DNA from: Basidiobolus meristosporus CBS 931.73
Lineage: Eukaryota > Basidiobolomycota > Basidiobolomycetes > Basidiobolales > Basidiobolaceae
Reading direction: 5' to 3'
Assembly: GCA_002104905.1 (NCBI GenBank)
Contig: MCFE01000747.1
Span: 1-39,867, forward strand
Length of the DNA stretch: 39,867 nucleotides
A model generated the notes under the pieces. That model searched no databases. It was not told the DNA's origin and saw nothing but the letters and a program-made list of their open reading frames with translations. Positions 1-9,666 of the stretch are shown here, piece by piece. The stretch's first letter is position 1. Each line of letters begins with the position of its first letter. Position numbers and translations under genes: made by a program.

Positions 1-71
1 GATTTTACTTGGGTATTCCCAAGTGAGAACTATACCCAGGATTTGTTTATATAATATTGATTGGTTTTAAT
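1..71. other. Flank of older copia remnant; short hairpin
   Basis: AT-rich flank before the first LTR. Positions 7-24 form a perfect 7-bp stem (ACTTGGG / CCCAAGT) with a 4-nt loop. No gene is visible. Confidence 0.4.
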
Positions 72-509
72 TGTTGCAAAAGTTTGTGATACCACCTAAA
101 TATTCACCTAACTTAGTCACTTAGATCATTACCTTCAAATCCTAAAGAATACTGACCAAATTCCTTGTTGGGATTTACTTAAAATATTTACCCAGAACAT
201 GAAAATTAGATAAGTTGTCCAAACAGCCCCAAGCTTTGCACACATGTTCTTGGGACCATTCTTAACCTATTCTATGTGTCTGTCATGCCAAGACCACATA
301 AGAGTATCAACACTACTTTTACATTGAATAAGTCACTAAGTGAAAACTACATAATCTAGTTGTTCTCCCAACCACTTCCAATATCTCCTTGACTTTTACA
401 ACAGGTTATGAGCCCTAAGCTGTCGCTCTCTGCAATGTCTACTACTGCTATTACTGGAACTCTTCCATCTGAAGAAAACTTGGATGAAAATCTCCAAGAC
501 CCTTACAAC
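72..509 (+). mobile_element. Old copia-type element, internally deleted
   Basis: A decayed relative of the element that interrupts it. It has an LTR at 72-403 (starts TGTTGCAAAAG, ends TTTTACAACA), a primer-binding site at 404-415 (GGTTATGAGCCC), and a gag start with ATG at 408 that stays similar to the young copy for about 26 codons, to about 486. It then jumps directly to about 23 nt of LTR terminus (487-509, with the last A at 5557). That layout is what an internal deletion between gag and the far end of the 3' LTR would leave. The young element at 510 inserted inside this terminal stub. I see no target duplication for the old copy. Confidence 0.75.
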
Positions 510-859
510 TGTTGTAAAAATTCGTATTTTCCACCTAAATATTCACCTAACTTAGTCACTTAGATCATCACTATCAAATCCTAGAGAATACTGACCAAAT
601 TCCTTGTCGGGATTTACTTAGAATATTTTCACCAAAATACCAGGTACCCAGAACATGAAAATTCTCAAAGTTGTCCAAACAGCCCCAAACTTTGCACACA
701 TGTTCTTGGGACCTTCCTTAACCTATTCTACGTGTTTGTAATGCCAAGACCATGTAAAAGTATAAATACTACTTTTACATTCAATAAATCATTAAGTGAA
801 AACCACATAATCTACTTGTTCTCCAAATCACTTCCAATATCTCCAAGACTCTTACAACA
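510..859 (+). repeat. 5' LTR of element 1
   Basis: 350 bp, starting TGTTGTAAAAATTCG and ending CTCTTACAACA, so it has the canonical TG...CA ends. It carries a TATA box (761-768) in a perfect hairpin and an AATAAA (783-788). By LTR logic the U3 promoter acts from the 5' copy and the AATAAA acts from the 3' copy. It differs from the 3' LTR in aattCg/aattTg, in two bases near 570, and in acatgT/acatgC. Confidence 0.95.
752..780 (+). promoter_or_regulatory. LTR promoter: TATA box within perfect hairpin
   Basis: Eleven bases (752-762, ATGTAAAAGTA) are followed by a 7-nt loop (TAAATAC) and their exact reverse complement (770-780). The TATA motif TATAAATA spans the last two bases of the left stem and most of the loop. 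AATAAA follows three bases after the stem. The arrangement recurs in the 3' LTR, the nested solo LTR and the 3' LTR of element B. Confidence 0.7.
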
Positions 860-871
860 GGTTATGAGCCC
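860..871 (+). other. Primer-binding site for initiator tRNA-Met half molecule
   Basis: GGTTATGAGCCC directly abuts the LTR. It complements the anticodon arm of eukaryotic initiator tRNA-Met (GGGCUCAUAACC), not its 3' CCA end. Drosophila copia is known to prime from a cleaved 5' half of this tRNA using an almost identical site. The ATG at 864-866 is in frame with gag and is the only in-frame ATG between the LTR and the conserved gag domain. Confidence 0.85.
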
Positions 872-1254
872 CGAGCTGTCACTCTCTGCAGTGTCTACTA
901 CTGCTATTACTGGAATTTTTCCCTCTGCTGAAAAGTTGGATGGATCTAACTACCAAGTGTGGAAGGTGAAGATGAAGATGCTGCTGCAAGAAAGAGGCCT
1001 TTGGGATATTGTCATGGGAGAAGAATGCCCTCCTAAAAACGTGGGAGAGGAAGCCTTAAAGTACCAGAAGAAAGAACAAAGTGCCTTTAACTGCATTTGC
1101 CTTAATGTCAAGGACAAATTGCTAATTCAATGCTCAAGAGCAAAAACGGCAAAGAATGCCTGGAAGGCATTAGAAGACACCTACCAGTCATGTTCAGCTG
1201 CCAAGAAAATGTATCTGAGAAGAAAATTCTTTACTACAAAGATGCCGCCAGGAG
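864..1254 (+). pseudogene. gag: gag N-terminal part, split by solo LTR
   Basis: About 130 codons of copia-type gag. The start ATG lies inside the primer-binding site. The reading frame is also open upstream into the LTR, but that stretch is LTR sequence and not gag. The conserved KLDGSNYQVWK motif, about 28 residues in, is typical of the UBN2/Retrotran_gag family that assembles the virus-like particle. The frame runs into the antisense LTR at 1255 and meets a stop at 1260-1262. The rest of gag continues at 1610 in another frame. The 355 extra bases (LTR plus target duplication) account exactly for the frame difference. Confidence 0.85.
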
Positions 1255-1604
1255 TGTTGTAAGAGTCTTGGAGATATTGGAAGTGATTTGGAGAACAAGT
1301 AGATTATGTAGTTTTCACTTAATGATTTATTGAATGTAAAAGTAGTATTTATACTTTTACATGGTCTTGGCATTGCAAACACGTAGAATAGGTTAAGGAA
1401 GGTCCCAAGAACATGTGTGCAAAGTTTGGGGCTGTTTGGACAACTTTGAGAATTTTCATGTTCTGGGTACCTGGTATTTTGGTGAAAATATTCTAAGTAA
1501 GTCCCGACAAGGAATTTGGTCAGTATTCTCTAGGATTTGAAGGTAATGATCTAAGTGACTAAGTTAGGTGAATATTTAGGTGGAAAATGCGAATTTTTAC
1601 AACA
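1255..1604 (-). mobile_element. Antisense solo LTR nested in gag
   Basis: A 350-bp LTR of the same family in reverse orientation, flanked by a perfect AGGAG target duplication (1250-1254 and 1605-1609). No internal sequence is present. The usual origin is insertion of a full element followed by LTR-LTR recombination. It is nearly identical to the element 1 LTRs, so this family was active after element 1 inserted. It cuts the gag-pol frame. Confidence 0.95.
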
Positions 1605-1609
1605 AGGAG

Positions 1610-4600
1610 AAGAAATGAAAAATCTAATTAACAGAATTACCCTGCTGGTAGATGAGATGGAATCTGTGGGCATACCAACTACTGATGAGGATGTGATAGT
1701 TACCATCCTGAATAGCCTGACAGATGAGTTTCAGGGCCTTGTATCAGCCCTAGAGTCCAGAACTGAAGATTTGACCTTAAATTACGTATATGGAAGGCTC
1801 CTGGATGAAGAATTAAGAAAATCAAGTGCCAATAAGAAGGAAGAAGAAAATGCTTTAATAAGCAATGATAACCAACAAAGGAGGTACCCAAGACCCTACA
1901 AAGGCAACAGCAACCTATTTTGCAACTACTGCAAAAGGAAAGGACACACATCAGACCGGTGTTTCAAAAAGAGAGATTATCAGCAAAAGAAGCCTGAATA
2001 TGGAAATGCTGCAACAACTGAAGATAGACTATTCATATCTGCACTAAATATGACCACAAACAAGGATTCTCAGACGTGGTATATTGACTCTGGAGCTTCT
2101 CAACACTTTACACACCAAAAAGAACTTTTTACCCAATATCAAGAAATTCCAATTAAGAAGGTTTTCATGGGTGACAATAGAACACTTGATGCAGTGGGAG
2201 AAGGAACTATCCAAGTAAACCTTAGAAGCAGTGAAGGAAGCCATATACTGACCTTTAAAGAAGTACTCTATGTACCAGAAATAGCCAAGAACCTACTCTC
2301 TGTAAGCAAGGCCACAGCAGAAGGACTCAGTTTCAGTTTTGACAATTCTGGAAGCAGGATCACTGATCAAAATGGTGCCCATATTGCTTCGGGCATCAGA
2401 GATCAGAATCTATACAAGTTGACTTATATTCCATCATATCTGGAAGCCAATATAAGTAACTTAAATGAAGAAACACCAATGCTTTGGCACAGGAGATTTG
2501 GACACATCAATTTTGATTATTTGCGTAAAATGATCAAAGATCAGCTAATTTCTGGAGTGAAAATTGATCCCCCAGCTAATTTGGAGCACTGTGAAGCCTG
2601 CATATATGGGAAACAAGCCAAACAACCGTTCAAGAGCTCTGGGTTAATCAAAACTAAGAAAAAATTAGATCTAATTCACTCAGATCTGTGTGGACCTATG
2701 CAAAATTTATCCTTAGGCGGGATGAAGTATTTAATCACTTTTATTGATGATTATACAAGATACACATGGGTCTACTTCATGGAGAGAAAGGAAGAAGCTC
2801 TGTCTAAGCTCAGGGAGTCTAAAGCCATGGTGGAGAGAGAAACTGGTGAAAAAATCAAGAAAATACGCTCTGACAATGGTGGAGAATATACCTCAAAACT
2901 CTTCATCCACTTCTGCAAAATTCATGGGATAAAGCAAGAGACTACTGTACCATACTCCCCACAGCAAAATGGAGTAGCAGAACAAGCTAACAGATCAATA
3001 ATTGATATGGCAAGATCTATGATCCATGATCAAAAATTATCCTATGATTTTTGGGCGGAATCAGTTGCCACTGCTGTATATCTTAAAAATAGGAATTATA
3101 ACAGAATACTTCGTGATTCTACTCCATTTGAAGCATGGTATGGATACAGACCAAGTGCAGAACATCTAAGAATATTTGGGTGTACAGCATATGCCAAAAA
3201 ACTGGCCGGAAATCAGTCAAAATTTGAGCCAAAAAGTGTAAAATGCATATTTTTGGGCTACTGCAATGAGAGTAAGGCATACAGACTCTACAATACCAAA
3301 GCAAAGAAGCTGATCAAGTCCAGGGATGTGTTGTTTGATGAAAATTCAAAATTTTCACAAAAAATGACATCAGATGATGACGAAAATTTGATCTCAAGTC
3401 CACCAATTGTCAGGATTGAATCAGAGCAAACCAATGAAATTTTTTTCACTCCAGAGGACTCTACAACCGTGGTTCAGCCAGAATCAGTGCCCAGGAATAT
3501 CCCAGAAGTGATCATTCCAGTATCAAATGCCCGGAGATCCAATTGGACTAGAAATAGCCCAAATTACTATATCAATGAGGGTACAAACTTAGCCTATGCC
3601 TATTCAGTCCATGTTGATGAACCCCAGACTGTAAAAGAGGCCCTAAATAGCCCTCAGACAAAGTTTTGGAGATCTGCAATGACTGAGGAATATCAGGCAC
3701 TGATGGAAAATCAAACTTGGGACTTAGTCAAATTACCAATCAACCAAAAATCAATTGGATGCAGATGGGTCTTCAAGACAAAATACAAGGCTGATGGTAC
3801 AATTGAAAGATACAAAGCAAGACTTGTAGCCAAAGGATACTCTCAAACAAAAGGACTTGACTATACTGAGACCTTTGCACCAGTAGCCAAGTTTAATTCC
3901 ATCAGATTAATATTGGCTATTGCAGCCAAATATAAGTTTTTTATTCATCAAATAGATGTAAAAACTGCATTTTTGAATGGTGAACTTGATGAGGACGTGT
4001 ATATGGACCAGCCTGATGGGTTTGTTGACCAAGATAAGCCCCATTTGGTCTGCAAGCTTAAAAAGTCACTATATGGTCTCAAACAATCACCGAGAGCCTG
4101 GAATTGCAAGATAGATTCTTATTTGGAATCTTTGAGTTTCAAAAGGATTAATGCTGACTATAGTATATACTATAAGCCAGATAGAGCAAATCCAGTTCTA
4201 TTAGCTCTATATGTGGATGATCTTATTATAGCCACCAATAACCTAGAAACATTGGAAGAGACTAAATCCAGCCTATCTAAGGAGTTCAAGATGTCCGATC
4301 TAGGAGAACTTAGTTACTACTTAGGGATTAAGTTCTCCATAGACAGAAGTACCCAGACTATTACCCTAAGCCAATCCAAGTATATTCAAGATATACTAAA
4401 GAAGTACAAAATGGAAGACTGTAAACTGGCAGCTACCCCAATGGAGACAAACCTTAACTTGGTCAAAACTCAACCAAATCAAGAGAGCTTGGTGCCATCT
4501 GAAAGCCCTGACTTTCCTTATCAATCTATGGTTGGCAGTCTGATGTATATCATGCTTGGAACACGTCCAGATATCTCATATTCAGTGGGAGTTGTCAGCC

Positions 4601-5190
4601 AACATAATCAGAGCTATGGATCTGATCATATTGCAGCAGTTAAGCGGATTTTTAGATACCTAAAAGGAACTGCTGATATCTGCTTAAGATACACTTATAA
4701 GGACTCAGAACAAGATCTTGTGGGATACTCTGATGCAGATTGGGGACGAAATTTAGAAGACAGAAGATCCACCACAGGATACACCTTTCTTTACTGTCAA
4801 GGAGCAATTTCATGGAATTCAAGAAAGCAACCAACCGTAGCACTTTCTACTACAGAGGCAGAGTATATGGCAGCCTGTGAAGCTACAAAAGAAGCAATGT
4901 GGTTAAGAGAGCTCTTTACAGATTTAGGCCTATGTCAAAAAACGCCTATTACTTTATTTCAAGATAATCAAGGATGTATACAATTAGGTAGAAATCCAAC
5001 TTTTCATGCTAGAACCAAGCACATAGATATTAGGCATCATTTCATATGTGAAGCTATAGAGAATAACTTAGTTAGCTTAGTTTACTGTCCTACAGATGAA
5101 ATGATTGCAGACATATTTACCAAACCATTAGCTAGAGACAAGTTTGAATATCTTAGGTCAAAATTAGGACTAGTCAGTATGAACATTTAG
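1610..5190 (+). pseudogene. pol: gag C-terminus and pol polyprotein (copia)
   Basis: Reading frame of about 1190 codons after the nested LTR; an accidental ATG at 1555 lies in the LTR and supplies 18 foreign residues. Domains, in residues counted from 1555: CCHC zinc knuckle (C-X2-C-X4-H-X4-C, about 123-136); aspartic protease DSGAS (about 178-182); GAG-pre-integrase with HRRFGH and C-X2-C (about 310-350); integrase core with HSDLCGP, SDNGGEY and NGVAE, giving the D,D,E triad (about 373-480); reverse transcriptase with YVDD (about 885-888); RNase H with YSDADWG, TEAEY and QDNQG (about 1058-1150). Stop at 5188-5190, just before the polypurine tract. It has no internal stop and all catalytic motifs are present, so this part alone looks undamaged. 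It lacks its own start because of the solo LTR. Confidence 0.9.
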
Positions 5191-5201
5191 CTGAGTGGGA
5201 G
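5191..5201 (+). other. Polypurine tract
   Basis: The purine-rich CTGAGTGGGAG abuts the 3' LTR. This is the expected position of the plus-strand DNA primer. The same motif, reversed, abuts the 3' LTR of element B. Confidence 0.75.
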
Positions 5202-5551
5202 TGTTGTAAAAATTTGTATTTTCCACCTAAATATTCACCTAACTTAGTCACTTAGATCATCACCTTCAAATCCTAGAGAATACTGACCAAATTCCTTGTC
5301 GGGATTTACTTAGAATATTTTCACCAAAATACCAGGTACCCAGAACATGAAAATTCTCAAAGTTGTCCAAACAGCCCCAAACTTTGCACACATGCTCTTG
5401 GGACCTTCCTTAACCTATTCTACGTGTTTGTAATGCCAAGACCATGTAAAAGTATAAATACTACTTTTACATTCAATAAATCATTAAGTGAAAACCACAT
5501 AATCTACTTGTTCTCCAAATCACTTCCAATATCTCCAAGACTCTTACAACA
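5202..5551 (+). repeat. 3' LTR of element 1
   Basis: 350 bp, TGTTGTAAAAATTTG to CTCTTACAACA, with the same hairpin/TATA and AATAAA as the 5' copy. It is followed by the ACAAC target duplication. Confidence 0.95.
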
Positions 5552-5582
5552 ACAACACCATTATAAGTGAAGATATGGAAGT

Positions 5583-5793
5583 TGTTGTAGTTCTCAATAT
5601 TATCCAAAAGCTCCTATGCTCTGCAAACAGCCCTTGGAACCTTCCTTGAAGCCTTCTTATCATTAGTTTCACAAAGTTTTTCTAAGAGTATAAATACCTT
5701 GTTTGAACTCAAAAACAATAAGTAAATACAATATAATGAATTTAGTTCTCCCAGTCACTTCAAGTACACCTTAGATCCCTGCTGTGCTATGGA
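5583..5793 (+). repeat. Decayed LTR fragment
   Basis: Starts TGTTGTAG and then aligns loosely with the LTR from the TCTCAAAGTTGTCC region onward: AACAGCCC, TTGGAACCTTCCTTGA, AGAGTATAAATAC, AATAAGTAAA, TTCTCCCAGTCACTTC. It lacks the first third of the LTR and is clearly more diverged than the element 1 copies. It could come from a related subfamily. Confidence 0.6.
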
Positions 5794-5842
5794 GGCATTG
5801 CAAGTAATTGGGAGAATGAGCCAATTAAGCAATATTTGTTGT

Positions 5843-6185
5843 AATTATCAAGTTGTCACATAAAAATTGATACTAATTTAGTCACATGGATCTTATTCTG
5901 TGATTAGCATCTGTCCTGACCAGATTTCTGGTTCGAACCTACTTCAAATAGTTTCACCAAGTTATCAGGTACTCAGATTATGACATTTCTCAAAGTTGTC
6001 GAAAAGACCCCAAACTGTGTAGACATATTCTTGGGACCTTCTTTGACAAGCTCTATATGTTTTCTTGCTCTAGTTTATTAAAAGTATTAAATCCATACTT
6101 TTGATAAACAAGTGAGTAAAATGAAAATCCACTAGTTCTCCACATCACTTTGAATATTCCTCAGAATATAGCAACGATATTCACT
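5843..6185 (+). repeat. Decayed full-length LTR
   Basis: Aligns over nearly the whole LTR: TTTAGTCACATGGATC, TTTCACCAAGTTATCAGGTACTCAG, TTCTCAAAGTTGTCGAAA, TTCTTGGGACCTTC, AAGTATTAAATCC and TTCTCCACATCACTT are recognisable in order. It retains an 8-bp AAAAGTAT/ATACTTTT pairing around its TATA-like loop. No internal region adjoins it. Confidence 0.65.
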
Positions 6186-6514
6186 TGGTTAATTCTTGCT
6201 TAAGACACTTTACAATCAACAAGTGACTAAGGGCTAACAGAACTTCACTATAATATTGGCTGAATTGCAGGCTTCTCTAAACTTACAACTATCAATTTCT
6301 CAGGTACTAGCTATTTGTCAGATATGCAGACATATCTACTAGGAGGAGACTAGCCTAGCTAGCATTCATAACAAATTTGGTGACCGCCTACTCAATTCTT
6401 CTTCAAAGAATTATAACTAAAATTTTCAAGGAAAACTACCAGCTGAGTGTAAGCAAAATGCCATTACAATTCCAGCATAATACTGGAAGATTGTCCGATG
6501 ATACCCTAGTATGA

Positions 6515-6757
6515 GATTTTGATAGGTCATGGTCTTGGCAAGACAAACATGGATAATATGTTTGCGAAGGTCCCAAGAGCATGTGTGCCAAGTTTTGTGG
6601 ATTTTAGACAACTTGGCGATTTTTCATGTACTGATGTTTTGATCAAATATTCAAGGTAAATCCCAACAAGCAATCGGGGCAAAATACTCTAAGATTTGTA
6701 GGCCCTGATCTAAGTGACAAAGTTTATGGAATATTTAGGTGTACGAAATTTACAACA
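6515..6757 (-). repeat. Truncated antisense LTR fragment
   Basis: On the minus strand it begins TGTTGTAAATTTCG at 6757 and follows the LTR through GGGATTTACC, ACATGCTCTTGGGACCTTC and GCCAAGACCATG, then stops short of the promoter hairpin. It is diverged and promoter-less. Confidence 0.7.
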
Positions 6758-8690
6758 CTTATTGGTCAGATTTCATTAACTTGAAGTCCATCCATACTAA
6801 TCATAATAGGCTAAATCAGTAATCCTGACTTATCTCAACTACGATAATGCACCTACTTTAGAACCTCTCACAGCATTAACTGCGAATATCCCAAGTACCT
6901 ATAAATTTGGAGAGTCGGAAATTACAATGAAGACCATTGAATGTATTGAATGCTCACCCCATATGACTTTTCCGACACACTCAGATCGAACTCCTAGTGG
7001 TGGGTTATACCCACAATGGAAGATGAGCATCACATATTCTTCAGCACATGCATACTTGCTTATAGTGCATAAGGAAAATGCTCATGATTCTGAACCCGTT
7101 GCTACAGTGGTGGTCATGTGACTGAATACACTGTCTCAAACATTACCAAATCGTTCTAGCATTTGTCCATAGCATGTCACAATTTCCTTCGCATATCCCA
7201 GGAGGAGAATATCCACATATCAGAGTAGCGTATGCCCAGCTGAATGTTCCAACCGATCTTACATTTGTCACCAGTAAGGCTGAACTACATAAATTGAGGG
7301 ATTGGAAATTATCATTCAAGCGTCGATATACGTGGCTTCTGGATTAATCAGGTCATGGTAATAACAAATAGCCAAGGGCGGATGTTGACTCAGTAAACGG
7401 GATGATTTTGGGGACCTAAATCTACGGATTTCTGAGCGCGAGCTAATCCTATTGGAAGAGAATCACAGGAATATTGGCGGCGCAATATCAGCTGATTCAT
7501 AAGCTTCCCCATCTTCTGGTGTAACAGACATCCAATGATTGACTTGGGCATCATTTAATTCGCCCCGAACGATTATAGTAAGGCTACGTGATGTAGTGCG
7601 GAAGTGCCAAGTCTCACTGGCAGCACATCGTAGAGTAACAGGTTTCTCGATCCACAGTATGGCTCTTTACCCCACTCCAGAGTGACACCGTCGAGTCGAG
7701 TCTCATAGTGAATCATTCTCAAAAAGCTATTGTGCGCTTGCACTTCCGAGCAACATACAACGTACATGGAAGTTTTGTCATCTGACCAACCAACCGATCA
7801 TCACCTGAGACAGCCAACGTCAGGCACCGCGGCCATTATCGGTGCAGAAAGATTTGGCGTAGTCTGCTCGTTGCAAAATGAACATTTAGAAACAAGCGAC
7901 TGTGCCAGGGAGTGCCAAGAACACCAATGAACACAATGTATTCCTAAACAATTCAACCAGCTCAACACACATCACAGACATCCCCCAAAGCTCGGAGGAT
8001 TCCAGAGCCATCGAGTCTATGTCTTGGAAGCCAAGCAACGCGTTGCTGCTCCAGAAATAATCCCAAACCACTTTCCTGCAGGACAGCACGATTGTTTGAT
8101 TAGTTCGACTGAACGATTTCTGCCATTAGATCCTGGCTTAATAATACAATCAAGGGTCGGGAATGTTGGCATTGAGCGAAAAATCGGAATCTTTTCCGGC
8201 TGCCGTAACATAATGAATGCTCGAATTTCGGAAAAGATGGCCTTGATCATTCCCAATATCCATCTGGCCCTAATGTGATCTACACATTGTCCTGGCATCC
8301 TTGACCCGAGAATAAGGAAATCCAATTTGTAATGAGATTGTGCAGCATACTTCACTTGGCTCCTTTCTGGGAGAATCGCCGTCGGCAAATCACCGCCCAC
8401 CCACCAATCGAATTTGTCCACCGGCAGCAGCGTCCCTTAGATCGTATTATGAAGGATCGCTTGAGTGCTTTCAGAAAAAGCTTATTCCGCAAAATGAGAA
8501 CAAATCATATCAGCCATTGCATTATTAATGTGCCCATGACTGAAATCAGAGATTCAGCTGATTAGTCATTTCTGACATTCTATTCTTGGTTAAATTCTTG
8601 AAAATGCGGTGATACACTCGGCGAATATTCTATGTGGATTGCCAAATGGGGCAAAGCCAAGATCATGTCTTACAGCACAGTACAGTCTGG
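6758..8690. other. Intergenic region, no supportable gene
   Basis: About 1.9 kb between the LTR debris and cyclin 1. Several short open frames exist on both strands, the longest being 134 codons at 8017-8421 on the minus strand, but none has a recognisable domain. This region likely holds the cyclin 1 promoter. Confidence 0.5.
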
Positions 8691-8697
8691 TATATAA
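8691..8697 (+). promoter_or_regulatory. TATA box of cyclin 1
   Basis: TATATAA, 81-87 nt upstream of the ATG at 8778. It is a well-placed core promoter motif; a start about 30 nt downstream would give a leader of about 50 nt. Confidence 0.6.
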
Positions 8698-8777
8698 GGC
8701 AGCCCCCTCATCCAAGTCGAGCAAGCTTGATACCTTTTCACTCAACAACAACATAGACTACATCAGCATAATCACAA

Positions 8778-9666
8778 ATGAACATCCTACCTCAAGAAGT
8801 AGATGGCAAAAAAGAATGCGCATCACTGTACGAGAAAAAGAGAATGGTTCTCGGTGTGATAGGTACTTTACTTGGTTGCTTCTATTCACAATACCACAAG
8901 GCTCTAACCCCTCCTGTTTCTAGATGCGGCAGCCATAATTATCGATTCGATTTGGCCAAACCACTCTATGAGCAAACACTCAACAATACTCCCTCTTCGC
9001 ACCTTTATCAAAGAGATTGTGATTCGATCAAAAACCACTTTACACGTCCTCCAAACAGCATTACTTTACCTATTGCGAGTGAAGGTCTCGGGGAGATACA
9101 GAAACTCCTGCGACAATGCTACGGATTTCTCAAAATGCGGACGGCGGATGCTGTTAGCCTCCATCATTGTAGCGTCCAAATTTGTACAAGACCGCAGCTG
9201 TAAAAATTCTGCCTGGGCAAAGATAACGAATTCTAGCGTTGCTGAAGTCAACTCGATGGAAATCACATTCCTACGGCTGATCGACTATAGACTTTATGTT
9301 TCCAACAGTGTTTTCCTCCAATGGTCCGGATTGCTCCACAACTTTACCAGCACACAGCAAGTCCAGTGCCTCCTAAAGGTCCTTTCATGCGAAAGATATC
9401 AAACAGGAGCCCTTGCCAGAAAGATGAGAAACCCGACCCCCAGGCCCACCCCTTATCAAACAGCCAGACCCCAAAAACTCTCCCCTAGCCCGAAGTCGTG
9501 CCAGGAAAAACCGGTCAATCGCTTCTCCATCGATTTTTTATTATCTTCTGATATCACTGTCCCGGATCCCACCGCCATGACCAAGCTCTATTACGAAGAA
9601 CTGGCACTAGCAACCCCCAACATCTTCATTAGTGAAGGGAACCCAGTTGTCTCTGAAAAGCCATAA
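8778..9666 (+). CDS. PCL-type (Pho85-class) cyclin 1
   Basis: Two exons, 8778-8862 and 8924-9666, give 275 residues. The 61-nt intron starts GTACTT, ends TTTCTAG, and has a CTAAC branch-like motif. The splice is phase 1 (codon ATA, then G/AT) and restores the conserved IIDSIWPN start of the cyclin box. The core (about residues 33-163) shows LPLRTFIKE, LQTALLYLL, CGRRMLLASIIVASKFVQD and FLRLIDYRLYVS, typical of fungal PCL cyclins that activate Pho85-like kinases. The loop before CGRR is short. The tail is rich in Pro, Arg and Ser. Compared with cyclins 2 and 3, the region after SKFVQD is more diverged (RSCKNSAWAKITNSS). AATAAA lies at 9789-9794, 125 nt past the stop. The kinase partner and any role in phosphate, cell-cycle or nutrient control cannot be read from sequence. 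Confidence 0.85.

Larger units (their letters stand above)
510..5551 (+). mobile_element. Young Ty1/copia LTR retrotransposon (element 1)
   Basis: An almost complete copia-superfamily element flanked by a perfect 5-bp target duplication, ACAAC (505-509 and 5552-5556). It contains two 350-bp LTRs, a primer-binding site, a gag-pol reading frame in the order zinc knuckle, protease, integrase, reverse transcriptase, RNase H, and a polypurine tract. The LTRs differ at only about four positions by eye, so insertion was recent. The only clear lesion is an antisense solo LTR in gag (1255-1604). Protease before integrase before reverse transcriptase defines copia rather than gypsy. Confidence 0.95.

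Noticed and set aside
1194-1382. Minus-strand frame across the gag/solo-LTR junction
   Set aside because: It translates the LTR end; the same peptide appears at every LTR of the family.
5926-5940. GGTTCGAACC resembling a tRNA B box
   Set aside because: It lies in a decayed copia LTR at the place of CTTGTCGGGATT. No A box or cloverleaf is found nearby.
8017-8421. 134-codon minus-strand frame
   Set aside because: No recognisable domain, no splice partner and no match within the window; probably chance.
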